Shown here piece after piece: positions 15,401 to 23,395 of a stretch of DNA of 34,574 bases. Both the position numbers and the translations under genes were made by a program. A model generated the notes under the pieces. It made no database searches, was not told where the DNA came from, and worked only from the letters and a program-made list of their open reading frames with translations. Source of the stretch: Spirochaetales bacterium (lineage in GTDB: Bacteria; Spirochaetota; GWE2-31-10; MWDO01); assembly GCA_017540815.1 (NCBI GenBank), contig JAFYAI010000050.1, positions 1 through 34,574 of the forward strand. Direction: 5' to 3'. Position 1 is the stretch's first letter. Each line of letters starts with the position of its first letter.

Positions 15401-16461
15401 CCCTGATGAATAATGTCCCAATCGGCTTTTGCTTTTTGTTCCATTACATAGTCCCAAGTAAATGTCTGTTCTTCCGAGAAATCGTCCAACAGATTAAACG
15501 GCGTTCCCGACAGGTGCAGTTCTTTTGTATGCGGACTGCGGCACACTTCAAGGACTTTTTTGCCGAGCTCTGTCTGTGTTCCTTCGTGAGCCTCATCTAT
15601 AATGATAAAATCCCAATCAACATTAAATACATCTTCATTTTTGGCAAATTTACCGCCGACTAATTCAGAACCTCGCATATCCTGTATTGATGCGAAGTAG
15701 ATATAGTTTAGATCACTGTTGATAGACATGCTTTCAACTTTATTAAAGTCGTCACCTTTATTTTTTGATGTGTATGTCCAATGTTGTTCATCGTAGAATA
15801 TTTTATGATAATCTTCAAACCAGCTTTCATCGACGACAGGTCTGTGAGTCAGTATTATTGTTCGCTTAAATCTCATAATCTTAATGACTTGCAGAGCAGA
15901 TAATGTTTTCCCGAATCGCATTTTTGCATTCCACAGGAATTTATTGCTGGCATTTTTCTTTTGATAATATTTTACCGTTCGATTGACTGCATCTGCCTGT
16001 TCCGGTCTCAACTGAATCGGGCTTTTGTCAGTCGTTATTTCATTGGCATTTAGGCTTTTTCGACCTTCTTTAACGGCAGCGATTGCTTTCTTGACAGTTT
16101 CGAGATCTGTATAGAACCACTCGTTGGCTTTATGTTCTGTGTCAAATATTTTTTTCTTAATGCCGGATCTGGTTAAACATTCGTGGACTTCATGATCCTG
16201 AAAAACTTTGAATTCTCTGTTTTTATAAGTCGCAGTTCGTTCTGTATATAACAGTTCAAAATTAATACCTGCCGTTTGAGTTTGATGCCGTATCCGTTCT
16301 TTCGCAGCGTCATTTAACTGTTTTGAATTCGGCGGCAAAGTCAGATAGTCATCTCCGCCATAACTTGCTTCACCGACTTTCAGTACGCCTTTATGAGCTT
16401 CGTCATTAATACGATAGATATAGATTAACTTCGGTTCAAACGTCTGCTTAAATATTGCCAT
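12472..16461 (-). CDS. Single-chain restriction enzyme: GIY-YIG-like, SF2 helicase and Eco57I-type methyltransferase
   Basis: A 1329-residue protein. Residues about 10-120 look GIY-YIG-like (IYIYRI at 13-18, KVGEA at 28-32). A superfamily 2 helicase follows: KMRFGKT (180-186), DEAH (289-292), SGT (318-320), GRLTTGVS (503-510) and QTIFRVQTP (533-541). The methyltransferase has an atypical AdoMet motif ILEINSKSGLYAL (879-891) and catalytic NPPY (997-1000), then a probable target-recognition part. Together this predicts an ATP-dependent enzyme that cuts unmodified DNA and methylates adenine. Its start overlaps the YhcG gene by 14 bases, with AAGGGG upstream. From about residue 970 to the end the DNA turns A+T-rich, so the catalytic/recognition part may have been replaced. 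No frameshift is seen. Confidence 0.85.
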   Translation of the reverse strand: MAIFKQTFEPKLIYIYRINDEAHKGVLKVGEASYGGDDYLTLPPNSKQLNDAAKERIRHQTQTAGINFELLYTERTATYKNREFKVFQDHEVHECLTRSGIKKKIFDTEHKANEWFYTDLETVKKAIAAVKEGRKSLNANEITTDKSPIQLRPEQADAVNRTVKYYQKKNASNKFLWNAKMRFGKTLSALQVIKIMRFKRTIILTHRPVVDESWFEDYHKIFYDEQHWTYTSKNKGDDFNKVESMSINSDLNYIYFASIQDMRGSELVGGKFAKNEDVFNVDWDFIIIDEAHEGTQTELGKKVLEVCRSPHTKELHLSGTPFNLLDDFSEEQTFTWDYVMEQKAKADWDIIHQGDPNPYACLPRLNIFTYNLGELYPDYADADIAFNFREFFRTNENGEFIHAANVKQFLDLLCKKDTDSHYPYSTEEYRANFRHSLWIIPGVREARALSKMLQSHSVFSQFHIANVAGDGDEEEESKEALKKVENAIGPHPEETYSITLSCGRLTTGVSVKPWTACLMLAGSYNTAASSYMQTIFRVQTPAIIGGKQKTECFVFDFAPDRTLKVIAETAKISRKAGETSQNDRAIIGEFLNFCPIIGFDGSRMQNYDTEKMLGALKRAYVERVVRNGFEDGYLYNNELMKLDSIALQEFDELKKIIGTTKAMAKTGDIDINSLGFTDEEYEQICGKKSQKDKRMLSPEEQAMREKLAEAKKNRDAAVSILRGISIRMPLMIYGAELNSNLDGSEDTITIDNFADIIDDQSWKEFMPQGVTKERFKQFRKYYDADIFRESGIRIREMTKAADKLSIEERIERIANIFNTFRNPDKETVLTPWRVVNMHLTDCLGGWRFYDTEYKEPIQNPVLVEQPDISSEVYKKNTHILEINSKSGLYALYMAYSIYRVRLKQEFGIRTTREQERLVWNEVLQDNIFLICKTPMAKSIAKRTLAGFTGAKVHAHYFEDLVNQLRNKPETFIEKVTKMNYWIKDGNGDMKFDAIVGNPPYQEVGHDDGRGAESIYYLFIDVARKLAKISTLIHPARFLFNAGNTPKDWNEKMLNDEHFRVIKYWVDSSDVFPTVDIKGGVVVTLYDKEKSFGKIGTFVAYEELRSALMKVQSNSFKSFSDLVYPRTLYRLTDNLYEENSWAKERPSKGHLYDMSSNVFDLFHELFFDEKPNGGSECIQIFGRKNSNRFLKWIKKSYVKVPDNFDYFRVFVTTANGTGTIGEALSTPVIGQPGIGHTETFLSIGKFNTQIEAENCMKYIKTKFARALLGTLKTTQNGTKEVWANIPLQDFTDKSDIDWSKTVSEIDKQLYRKYQLDENEIMFIEKMIKEM

Positions 16462-17638
16462 TTTTTACCCCTTGTTCCCGTTTAATCTCTTCTTTCAGCC
16501 AGGCTGTCAGTTTTTCTTCCGAAGGTAGATTGAGTTTGTATTTCTGAATAAACAGATTTGCATCAATTCCTTCCGTTGTATATTGCACAAGTTCTTTGCC
16601 TGCTTCCGTACACATAAGAATGCCGACAGGCGGATTATCGTCAGGCTGCATAATATTATGTCGGTAATATGCAAGGTAGAGATTCATTTGAGCAATGTCA
16701 TTATATTTAATTTTCGCTGCTTTAAGGTCAATGAGGACATGACATTTCAGAATGCGGTGGTAGAATACGAGATCACAGAAGAAGTAGTCATCATCAACAA
16801 GTATGCGTTTCTGCCGAGTTTCAAAGCAGAATCCGTTTCCAAGTTCAAGTATGAATTCTTCAAGATGATTAATCAGAGCCTGTTCCAAATCTTTTTCTTC
16901 GACAATTTCGCTGTCTTTCAGTCCTAAGAATTCATAGACAAACGGTGTTTTAACAAGTTCTGTCAAGTCCATTTTTTCTGAGCCGGATTGGATATACTCG
17001 CTCATTTTTTGCGGATTTCTGCTTATCGCTGACCGCTCGAAGTAATTTGTATGAATTTGGCGTTTTAGTTCTCTAAAAGACCATACTCCCCTTATTGTTT
17101 CTAATTCATAAAAGATTTTTGCAAGATGATTATCTACTCCCATTATCAATGTAAAATGTGAGAATGAAAGATGAGAAAACAATTTCTCCGGCGGAATTTG
17201 AAGTTCATCATCTTCAAATTGGGCAGACACTGTTTGCCCAATTTGGCAATCAGCGATTGCCAAATCTTTTAATGTCTTTTTATCTTCAATGAGTGTTTGT
17301 CTGATATTAGGCAGCCAGTTTTCGTCAGTTCTAAATTCATTCAGAATATAATCAAAAATAGGTTTTCCAAGTACTTTGAATTCTATATAGAACTGTCTAT
17401 AAAGTTTTAGATTTCTATATGAGAGCGATTTTTTATTTAGATTTTCAGCCAATTTTAACAGTGTTTTATCACCATATTTAGCTCGATCTTCGCCATTCTG
17501 TTCATAATTGACGATATAATATCCTATAAGCCAGTTGCGAGCGGTAATATTTCTGTTTATCGCTTTTGCAGTATTTTCTTCAAAGACAGTATTTAAGTTG
17601 TTTACAGATAATTCAAGTTCTTCAAAATTCATCGTCAT
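16448..17638 (-). CDS. YhcG/DUF1016 PD-(D/E)xK nuclease-like protein, first copy
   Basis: A 396-residue protein. N-domain: ARNWLIGYYIV, GEDRAKYGDK (49-58) and YRNLKLYRQFY. C-domain: FCDLVFYHRILKCHVLIDLK, with D289, D304 and K306 as the PD-(D/E)xK-type residues, followed by QMNLYLAYYRH. The order of motifs matches the second YhcG in this island, but the two differ at most positions and this one is 45 residues longer, with an extra segment near residues 95-150. The first half is encoded by more A+T-rich DNA than the second. It lies between the restriction subunit M gene (three bases upstream) and the helicase-methyltransferase (14-base overlap), which implies joint expression. AAGGGG precedes the start. 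Confidence 0.85.
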   Translation of the reverse strand: MTMNFEELELSVNNLNTVFEENTAKAINRNITARNWLIGYYIVNYEQNGEDRAKYGDKTLLKLAENLNKKSLSYRNLKLYRQFYIEFKVLGKPIFDYILNEFRTDENWLPNIRQTLIEDKKTLKDLAIADCQIGQTVSAQFEDDELQIPPEKLFSHLSFSHFTLIMGVDNHLAKIFYELETIRGVWSFRELKRQIHTNYFERSAISRNPQKMSEYIQSGSEKMDLTELVKTPFVYEFLGLKDSEIVEEKDLEQALINHLEEFILELGNGFCFETRQKRILVDDDYFFCDLVFYHRILKCHVLIDLKAAKIKYNDIAQMNLYLAYYRHNIMQPDDNPPVGILMCTEAGKELVQYTTEGIDANLFIQKYKLNLPSEEKLTAWLKEEIKREQGVKNGNI

Positions 17639-17641
17639 GAT

Positions 17642-18604
17642 TTACCCCTTCAGCATATCCACAAACCGCAGCGTTTTATTTATTTTCCAATCTTTAATCT
17701 TGCAGTAGATGCCGTTATGCAGCAGCCGATTGCCGGACTTACAGCCTCGGCACATTTCCTGTTTCGGCTGTTCGTCAAATATGCCTTCAAACAGATAAAC
17801 CTCGTCTGTTTTTTGTTCTTCAATGTGGCAGCTGTTTGGAATCACGAATTTCAGTCCGTCCATTTGCCAGATATTCCAGCTGATAATCTTGGCGAAGGAC
17901 TCCTGCCGCTCAAGCGGTATTGTATCGGCGAATCTCGCTGCGAAATGTTCCTGCACATCATAGAAAAGATTTTCACGAGCAATGAGAATATTGTCGCCTT
18001 GCCACTCAAAACCGTAAGTGCTTTGCAGTGCCACAGTCGCCCATATAAGCCAGTCTTCCGCTGTTTCCGTATTCTCACTGATAATGCGGAGCTTACGGTC
18101 AAGCAGTCCTATTCGGTTGGGAACATCGATTGTCTGTCCGGTCACTGTGTCATAGCGGCTCGACAGATACGGAGCTTCGCCGCAAGTAATCTCCAACACA
18201 TTCAGACGAATATAGTCCTGCCATGTTTTGTGCGGATCATCTGGGAATGTGACAGGCTGTGTGATAGTCTGCCACGACTTGTCGGTTTCTATATTAAATA
18301 CTTCTTTTCGCTCGAACCATTGTTCTTCGACACAATTGTTTTGCAGGTTGCAGACCCAACTCGGCGTAAAAACTTCGGCTTTATCCCGGACACGTTTCTG
18401 CTGTTCAGCTTTTGATTTTTCGACACGCGGTCTGATAATGATGCCATTATCACGGCTGATCAGCTCCGACAGTATCTGCCTGTCACTTTCGTAAGCAGCA
18501 CCGTATCTGCGATAATTATCCGTCGCCCACAGAATGTTTTTGCCGGTCGTGCGGTCTTTAAGAAGGATAGAAAGAATGTTTGAGGGGAGAGGGGGATTCT
18601 GCAT
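17642..18604 (-). CDS. Restriction-modification 'subunit M' protein
   Basis: A 320-residue protein of the family usually annotated as restriction endonuclease subunit M. It has RVRDKAEVFTPSWVCNLQNN (71-90), a block also found near the AdoMet site of type I and ISP methyltransferases, and VLEITCGEAPYL (136-147) as motif I. No (N/D)PPY catalytic motif is visible. The C-terminus has cysteines C285, C288 and C301 that could bind a metal. It is the first gene of the defence operon and is followed without spacing by a YhcG gene and the helicase-methyltransferase, its likely partner. It starts 43 bases after purSL with an AAAAGG site and no promoter of its own. Confidence 0.75.
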   Translation of the reverse strand: MQNPPLPSNILSILLKDRTTGKNILWATDNYRRYGAAYESDRQILSELISRDNGIIIRPRVEKSKAEQQKRVRDKAEVFTPSWVCNLQNNCVEEQWFERKEVFNIETDKSWQTITQPVTFPDDPHKTWQDYIRLNVLEITCGEAPYLSSRYDTVTGQTIDVPNRIGLLDRKLRIISENTETAEDWLIWATVALQSTYGFEWQGDNILIARENLFYDVQEHFAARFADTIPLERQESFAKIISWNIWQMDGLKFVIPNSCHIEEQKTDEVYLFEGIFDEQPKQEMCRGCKSGNRLLHNGIYCKIKDWKINKTLRFVDMLKG

Positions 18605-18618
18605 ACCTTTTCTTTAAT

Positions 18619-18642
18619 ATGCCCCGCCATAAGGCGGGGCAT
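18619..18642. other. GC-rich hairpin between purSL and the restriction operon
   Basis: ATGCCCCGCC (18619-18628) and GGCGGGGCAT (18633-18642) enclose ATAA. The stem is very stable, but neither strand has a T-run after it, so it is not a normal intrinsic terminator. It lies in the 42-base gap between purSL and the restriction operon and could mark an RNA processing point or slow read-through. Confidence 0.6.
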
Positions 18643-18646
18643 GTAA

Positions 18647-21616
18647 TCAAAACTCCAATCCCTTCTTCCAAACATCCTTCACTTCATTCAGCCCAATCTC
18701 AATCTTCTCTTCGCCGCACTTAATAGTGCCTTTGTCCGACTTAGTTGTCGTTCCGAGGCGAGTCACATTTGAGCTGCCCATAATATCGAGGAACTTCTTC
18801 TCGTTGGCAGGAGATACGGTAACAAGGATTCGACCGGCGGACTCGCTGAATAACGCTTCCGCAACGGACATTTTGTCTGCCGTCTGTGTAAGAGCGGTAA
18901 TATCTGCATCGAAACCGAAGTCCGATGAGAATGCTGCTTCCGTAATGGCAACTGCCAAGCCGCCGTCGGAGAGGTCGTGAGCAGAGTTAATGAGACTGCC
19001 GCACAGAGACTTGTAATAGTTTTTGTAATTAGCAAGGTTAGTCTTTGTATCGACAACCGGCGGCAGACCGCCGTCAATGTGCTTCATATCGCAGTATTCA
19101 CTGCCGCCGAGTTCCGGCTTGGTTGCACCTATGAGATATATAATATCGCCGTCATTCTTGAAATAGTGAGTTACAGCTTTTGTAATATCGTGCGTCTTGC
19201 CGACTGCGGTGAACAGCAGCGTCTGCAGGATAGAGATTTTCTTGCCGTTACGCATGTAGTCATTCTTCATACTGTCTTTGCCGGAGATACAAGGGGCTCC
19301 GTAAGCGATCGTCGTATCGGCAACTGCCTGACATGCACGCACGAGCTGAGCCAGTTTATACTGACCGTCGGGAGTGTATTTGCTCTCAACAGGGTCAGCC
19401 CAGCAGAAGTTGTCCAAGCCGACAACGAGATCCGGGTCTGCACCGAGCATAACTGCCTGTCGGTATGCTTCGTCAATGGCGTTGGCAGCCATATTGTAGC
19501 TGTCAATCCTTGAATATCTCGGCACGATACCGTGAGTGATGACAAGTCCGTCATTGCTGTCGGGGAATACTTTCATCACTGCACCATCGGCAGGTCCGTC
19601 ATTGTGAGAACCCATAAAAGGTTTAACGACTGTGCGGCCTCCGACTTCGTGATCGTATTGTCTTACCCAGCTTTCTTTGCTTGCGACATTCGGTCTGCCG
19701 AAAATGTCTTTAATCGACTTTGCAATATCTTTGTCATCGATTGCGACACGCTTCGCAGCGGGGCTTTCCTGCCACTTGGCTTTGAGTACCATCTTCGGAG
19801 CGGTATGCAGCACATCCATATCGAGGCTGCATATTATTTCTTCTTTATAATAGCATTCAAACTTGCCGTTGTCTGTGAATGTGCCTATAACTGTAGACTC
19901 TACATCCCGTTTAGCCGACAATGCGAGGAACTCGTCAATCTTATCGGCAGGCACAGCTACGCTCATTCGCTCCTGTGCTTCCGAGAGCAGTATCTCCCAC
20001 GGCTGCAAACCTGAGTATTTCAGCGGACATTTCTCCAGGTGTAGGATAGCACCGTTAGTGAACTCTGCCATTTCTCCGATGGAACTTGACAGACCGCCTG
20101 CACCGTTGTCCGTAATGCCGTTGTAGAGACCGCGGTCGCGAGCTTCGATGAGGAAGTCGATCATCTTCTTCTGAGTAATCGGGTCTCCGATCTGCACGGC
20201 ACTTGTCGGGCTTGACTCTGACAGCTGCACTGATGAGAATGTCGCACCGTGAATACCGTCTTTGCCGATGCGTCCGCCTGTCATTACAATGAGATCGCCC
20301 GGTTTGAGATACTTTTCATAAGCAAGTCTGCCGTCAGCGAGTTTTATCGGGAGGATTCCGCCAGTTCCGCAGAATACGAGCGGCTTGCCTAAGAATGAGT
20401 CATCGAATGTGATTGAGCCGTTTACTGTCGGGATGCCTGACTCATTGCCGCCGTCTTTGATACCGCGGTGAACTCCCCGGAATATCCGGCGCGGATGGAG
20501 CAGACCTTCCGGCACATTTTCTTCCTTAGTATATGGGCTGCCGAAGCAGAATACATCAGTATTGAATATCGGGTATGCTCCCATTCCCGTTCCGATAATA
20601 TCACGGTTGACACCGACGATACCTGTCATTGCACCGCCGTAAGGATCCAATGCGGAAGGAGAATTGTGCGTCTCAACTTTGACACAGTAAGCATAGTCGT
20701 CGTTGAATTTCACAACGCCGGAGTTATCGACGAACAGCGAGAGCAGATCGTCACGATGAGCTTTGATTGTATTGGCAGAGTCCCGGATAAATGTCTTAAA
20801 CAGCGAGTGAATTTCTTTTTTCTTGCCGTCAGAGTCTGTGTAGTCGATGTCTGCCGAGAATATCTTGTGCTTGCAGTGCTCACTCCAAGTCTGAGCAAAC
20901 ATCTCCAGCTCAATGTCTGTCGGATCGGTCGGTAAGCCTTTTGCTTTGCGGGCAGCCTTTACATCATCGCGGCGGAAATAATCACGGATTGTGTGCATCT
21001 CTTCGATATTGAGTGAGAGTACTCCGCTGTCGGAGATCTTCATTAACTCTTCGTCACTGACTTCGAGACAGTATGTCTTGTATGCGGCATTCTGACCGTT
21101 ACCCTCGAATGTGAACTTATAATCAATGAAGAAGTCTTCATTTTGGTCTTTATTAAAAATATGATACTGTTCGATTAACTTGTTGCACAGAGCCTTGTCT
21201 GCGATGAGTGCAGCCTTGTTTTCGTCGAGATTGCCTTTGAAGAGGTAGAGCATTGACGACTTGACATCGCCGTCACCCATATTTTTACCCAGAATGTTAT
21301 TGATACCTTTGGCAACTGTTTTGCCGACATTATCGGTTACACCCGTCTTGTAAGCAACCTCTATCGCATAGTCGTAGTCGCTTGCCATCAGGTAGTAGAA
21401 TCCCGTAGCCGATTCCTGATATACGGCATCGCAGAACAGCTGTTTTTGCAGCCGCTGGAGTTCCTCGTCGCTAAAGTCGCCCAAAAAGTTGTAGGCATAA
21501 ACGACTTTCACGCCGTCAATCCTTATGCCGAGATCTTCGCTTATAAGTTTGATAAGATTATTTGCCTTACCGTCAGCAAACTGTTTTTTATTGGTGATTT
21601 CAATTCTGTTATACAC
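18647..21616 (-). CDS. purL: Phosphoribosylformylglycinamidine synthase, PurS-PurL fusion
   Basis: Fourth step of purine synthesis: converts FGAR, glutamine and ATP to FGAM. The 989-residue chain has an N-terminal PurS-like part (about residues 1-150) fused to PurL with its two ATP/FGAR lobes, shown by VETHNSPSALDPYGGA, GGNESGIPTVNGS and CISGKDSMKND. The glutaminase domain found at the end of the 1250-residue type is absent, so a separate PurQ is needed; none is in the window. The start is the GTG at 21616 (VYNRIEITN), because GGAG lies six bases before it; the upstream ATG at 21679 adds 21 residues that cross a stable leader hairpin. It has its own promoter. The restriction operon follows with no clear terminator. 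Confidence 0.9.
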   Translation of the reverse strand: MYNRIEITNKKQFADGKANNLIKLISEDLGIRIDGVKVVYAYNFLGDFSDEELQRLQKQLFCDAVYQESATGFYYLMASDYDYAIEVAYKTGVTDNVGKTVAKGINNILGKNMGDGDVKSSMLYLFKGNLDENKAALIADKALCNKLIEQYHIFNKDQNEDFFIDYKFTFEGNGQNAAYKTYCLEVSDEELMKISDSGVLSLNIEEMHTIRDYFRRDDVKAARKAKGLPTDPTDIELEMFAQTWSEHCKHKIFSADIDYTDSDGKKKEIHSLFKTFIRDSANTIKAHRDDLLSLFVDNSGVVKFNDDYAYCVKVETHNSPSALDPYGGAMTGIVGVNRDIIGTGMGAYPIFNTDVFCFGSPYTKEENVPEGLLHPRRIFRGVHRGIKDGGNESGIPTVNGSITFDDSFLGKPLVFCGTGGILPIKLADGRLAYEKYLKPGDLIVMTGGRIGKDGIHGATFSSVQLSESSPTSAVQIGDPITQKKMIDFLIEARDRGLYNGITDNGAGGLSSSIGEMAEFTNGAILHLEKCPLKYSGLQPWEILLSEAQERMSVAVPADKIDEFLALSAKRDVESTVIGTFTDNGKFECYYKEEIICSLDMDVLHTAPKMVLKAKWQESPAAKRVAIDDKDIAKSIKDIFGRPNVASKESWVRQYDHEVGGRTVVKPFMGSHNDGPADGAVMKVFPDSNDGLVITHGIVPRYSRIDSYNMAANAIDEAYRQAVMLGADPDLVVGLDNFCWADPVESKYTPDGQYKLAQLVRACQAVADTTIAYGAPCISGKDSMKNDYMRNGKKISILQTLLFTAVGKTHDITKAVTHYFKNDGDIIYLIGATKPELGGSEYCDMKHIDGGLPPVVDTKTNLANYKNYYKSLCGSLINSAHDLSDGGLAVAITEAAFSSDFGFDADITALTQTADKMSVAEALFSESAGRILVTVSPANEKKFLDIMGSSNVTRLGTTTKSDKGTIKCGEEKIEIGLNEVKDVWKKGLEF

Positions 21617-21646
21617 AATACACTCCGATATAAAAAAGTTTTTAGT

Positions 21647-21681
21647 TTGTGAGAAGTCAGCCGACCGACAACTTCTCACAA
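21647..21681 (-). promoter_or_regulatory. Hairpin in the purSL leader
   Basis: TTGTGAGAAGT and ACTTCTCACAA form a perfect 11-pair stem around a 13-base loop. On the minus strand it is followed by ACTAAAAAC and six T, then GGAG and the GTG start. It may be an attenuator or a protein-binding site in the purine leader, but the T-run lies nine bases from the stem, so it is a weak terminator. It resembles no purine riboswitch I know. Confidence 0.5.
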
Positions 21682-21696
21682 GACAATAGATAGTTG

Positions 21697-21725
21697 ATTA
21701 TAAATAAAATTTTGGTTTATTTCAA
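21697..21725 (-). promoter_or_regulatory. Promoter of purSL
   Basis: Minus-strand TTGAAA (21725-21720), 17-base spacer, TATAAT (21702-21697). The leader of about 75 bases contains the hairpin at 21647-21681. Confidence 0.7.
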
Positions 21726-21787
21726 GGAAAATATTGATTTTTCACTAAAAGGTTTTTATTGTTAATACAAGTATTAGAAATTTATTA

Positions 21788-23347
21788 TTAAAACACTTTT
21801 GCTGCATTGCGTCCTGCTATGCGGCCGAAGACTACTGTCTCGGTAAGAGCGTTGCCGCCAAGACGGTTAGTGCCGTGAATGCCGCCTGTTACTTCTCCTG
21901 CGGCATAGAGATTTTGTATGATATTCCCGGCAGTATCATAGACACGGCATTCCCGATCGATTTTGACACCGCCCATCGTATGATGCACGGTCGGCACTCG
22001 TGCTGCCGCATAGTATGGCGGTTTATCAAGCTGATAGGAATACAATGTGCGTCCAAACTCATCCCGAGACTTGTCGGCGGCATGCTCGTTAAATGCTGCA
22101 ACCGCTGCGGTAAGATTATCGGCAGGCACGCCGATAGCGTCGGCAAGGGCAGCCAAAGATTCTCCGCGGAATGCTCTGCCCTGCTTAATCAGTTCATTAA
22201 TTGATTCGTTGAAATTATTTTTCTCATCACCGGTCGGGTAACAATGACTGTCCATTATTATCCACATAATATGGTTAGGCTGCTCAAACAATGCTTTGGT
22301 CATAACATCGCGTCTTGCTCCTTCATCGACAAAACGGCAGCCGTTCTGATTGACAAATATTCTGCTCTCAACATCAAGCTCGATATTACCTGACAAAGAT
22401 CCTGTTTTGGGATCGCCCAACGGAAGCAGCTGGATATTCTCCATTTGAATCAGCTGTGCGTTCAGCGGCTCGACTAGTGCAATGCCATCGCCTGTAGAAC
22501 TCGGAGGATTGGTAGAAGGTATCGACTCATCCAGAGTCGGCCATGTCGTGTTATATTTTTGCCGCAATGCCACATTTTGCGAGAATCCTCCGGTTGCCAA
22601 AACAACGCCTCGATTTGCATGAAATAATGCCGTCTGACCATCCTTATAAACCGCTTTGACACCGACAACTTTTCCGTTATCCGTAATAAGATCAGTTGCT
22701 TTGGTATTCAGATAAAGGTCGATGTTGCCGTGAGTATTTACATATTGCATATATGTATAGAAAAAACCTCTCCCCAACGGTTCGGACGGTTTATGAGCTC
22801 TTGGCCACAATCCGCCAGTTACGGTAAATACTTTATTTGGCACAAATTTCATTCCAAGTTTTTTCAGCCACTTAACGCCATCCCACGCATTCTCGGTAAG
22901 CACTCTGACCAATTCGGGATCGCCCTGCTGATCACCGCCGTTATAAGTCTGCTCAAAATGGCGTTCCGTGCTGTCATCGTGCTGTTTTGCAATGCGGCTG
23001 CCGTTATCTACCGCATTCAATGCACCGCCTGACATAATGGTATTGCCGCCGACAGAATTAGTCTTTTCCAGTATTATGACTCTCGCTCCGCATTGATGAG
23101 CCTGCACTGCTGCAGCCATGCCTGCTCCGCCGCCGCCTATTACAATGACATCTGCAGTTTGATCACCGGCAAACTCTCGTCCGTGATTAAGGCTCGGCTG
23201 TTTATTGCCTGTTTTTGACTTTGATGTAAGTGAGCGGGATATTCCCGATGCATGCGACACCTCATCATGTGTGTCCTTACCGCAGCCGATGATACATAAA
23301 CATATTATAATTAATACAAAATAAATCAGATTGTTTTTAATTGTCAT
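21788..23347 (-). CDS. Lipoprotein flavocytochrome c/fumarate reductase-type flavoprotein
   Basis: A 519-residue exported flavoprotein. Residues 1-21 are a hydrophobic signal peptide ending in a lipobox (IIG-C22), so it is probably anchored by lipid. A linker leads to the FAD-binding fold DVIVIGGGGAGMAAA (66-80), and the C-terminus has VHHTMGGVKI (454-463) and TGGIHGTNRLGGNALTE (487-503), the active-site part of soluble fumarate reductases (a catalytic arginine is in the latter region). No haem-binding CxxCH and no FMN-binding domain are present, so electrons must come from another protein. Substrate may be fumarate, urocanate or another alkene acid. AGGAG precedes the start. It follows the DUF3795 gene by 48 bases. 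Confidence 0.85.
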   Translation of the reverse strand: MTIKNNLIYFVLIIICLCIIGCGKDTHDEVSHASGISRSLTSKSKTGNKQPSLNHGREFAGDQTADVIVIGGGGAGMAAAVQAHQCGARVIILEKTNSVGGNTIMSGGALNAVDNGSRIAKQHDDSTERHFEQTYNGGDQQGDPELVRVLTENAWDGVKWLKKLGMKFVPNKVFTVTGGLWPRAHKPSEPLGRGFFYTYMQYVNTHGNIDLYLNTKATDLITDNGKVVGVKAVYKDGQTALFHANRGVVLATGGFSQNVALRQKYNTTWPTLDESIPSTNPPSSTGDGIALVEPLNAQLIQMENIQLLPLGDPKTGSLSGNIELDVESRIFVNQNGCRFVDEGARRDVMTKALFEQPNHIMWIIMDSHCYPTGDEKNNFNESINELIKQGRAFRGESLAALADAIGVPADNLTAAVAAFNEHAADKSRDEFGRTLYSYQLDKPPYYAAARVPTVHHTMGGVKIDRECRVYDTAGNIIQNLYAAGEVTGGIHGTNRLGGNALTETVVFGRIAGRNAAKVF

Positions 23348-23395
23348 TATAATGTCTCCTTTTAGATTACCACATATTCAATTAATTCCAAAAAA

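Noticed and set aside
18619..18642. Hairpin as intrinsic terminator of purSL
   Set aside because: No T-run follows on either strand.
21617..21679. N-terminal extension of purSL
   Set aside because: The extra 21 codons cover the leader hairpin and lack a binding site; the GTG at 21616 has one and starts the PurS-like domain.
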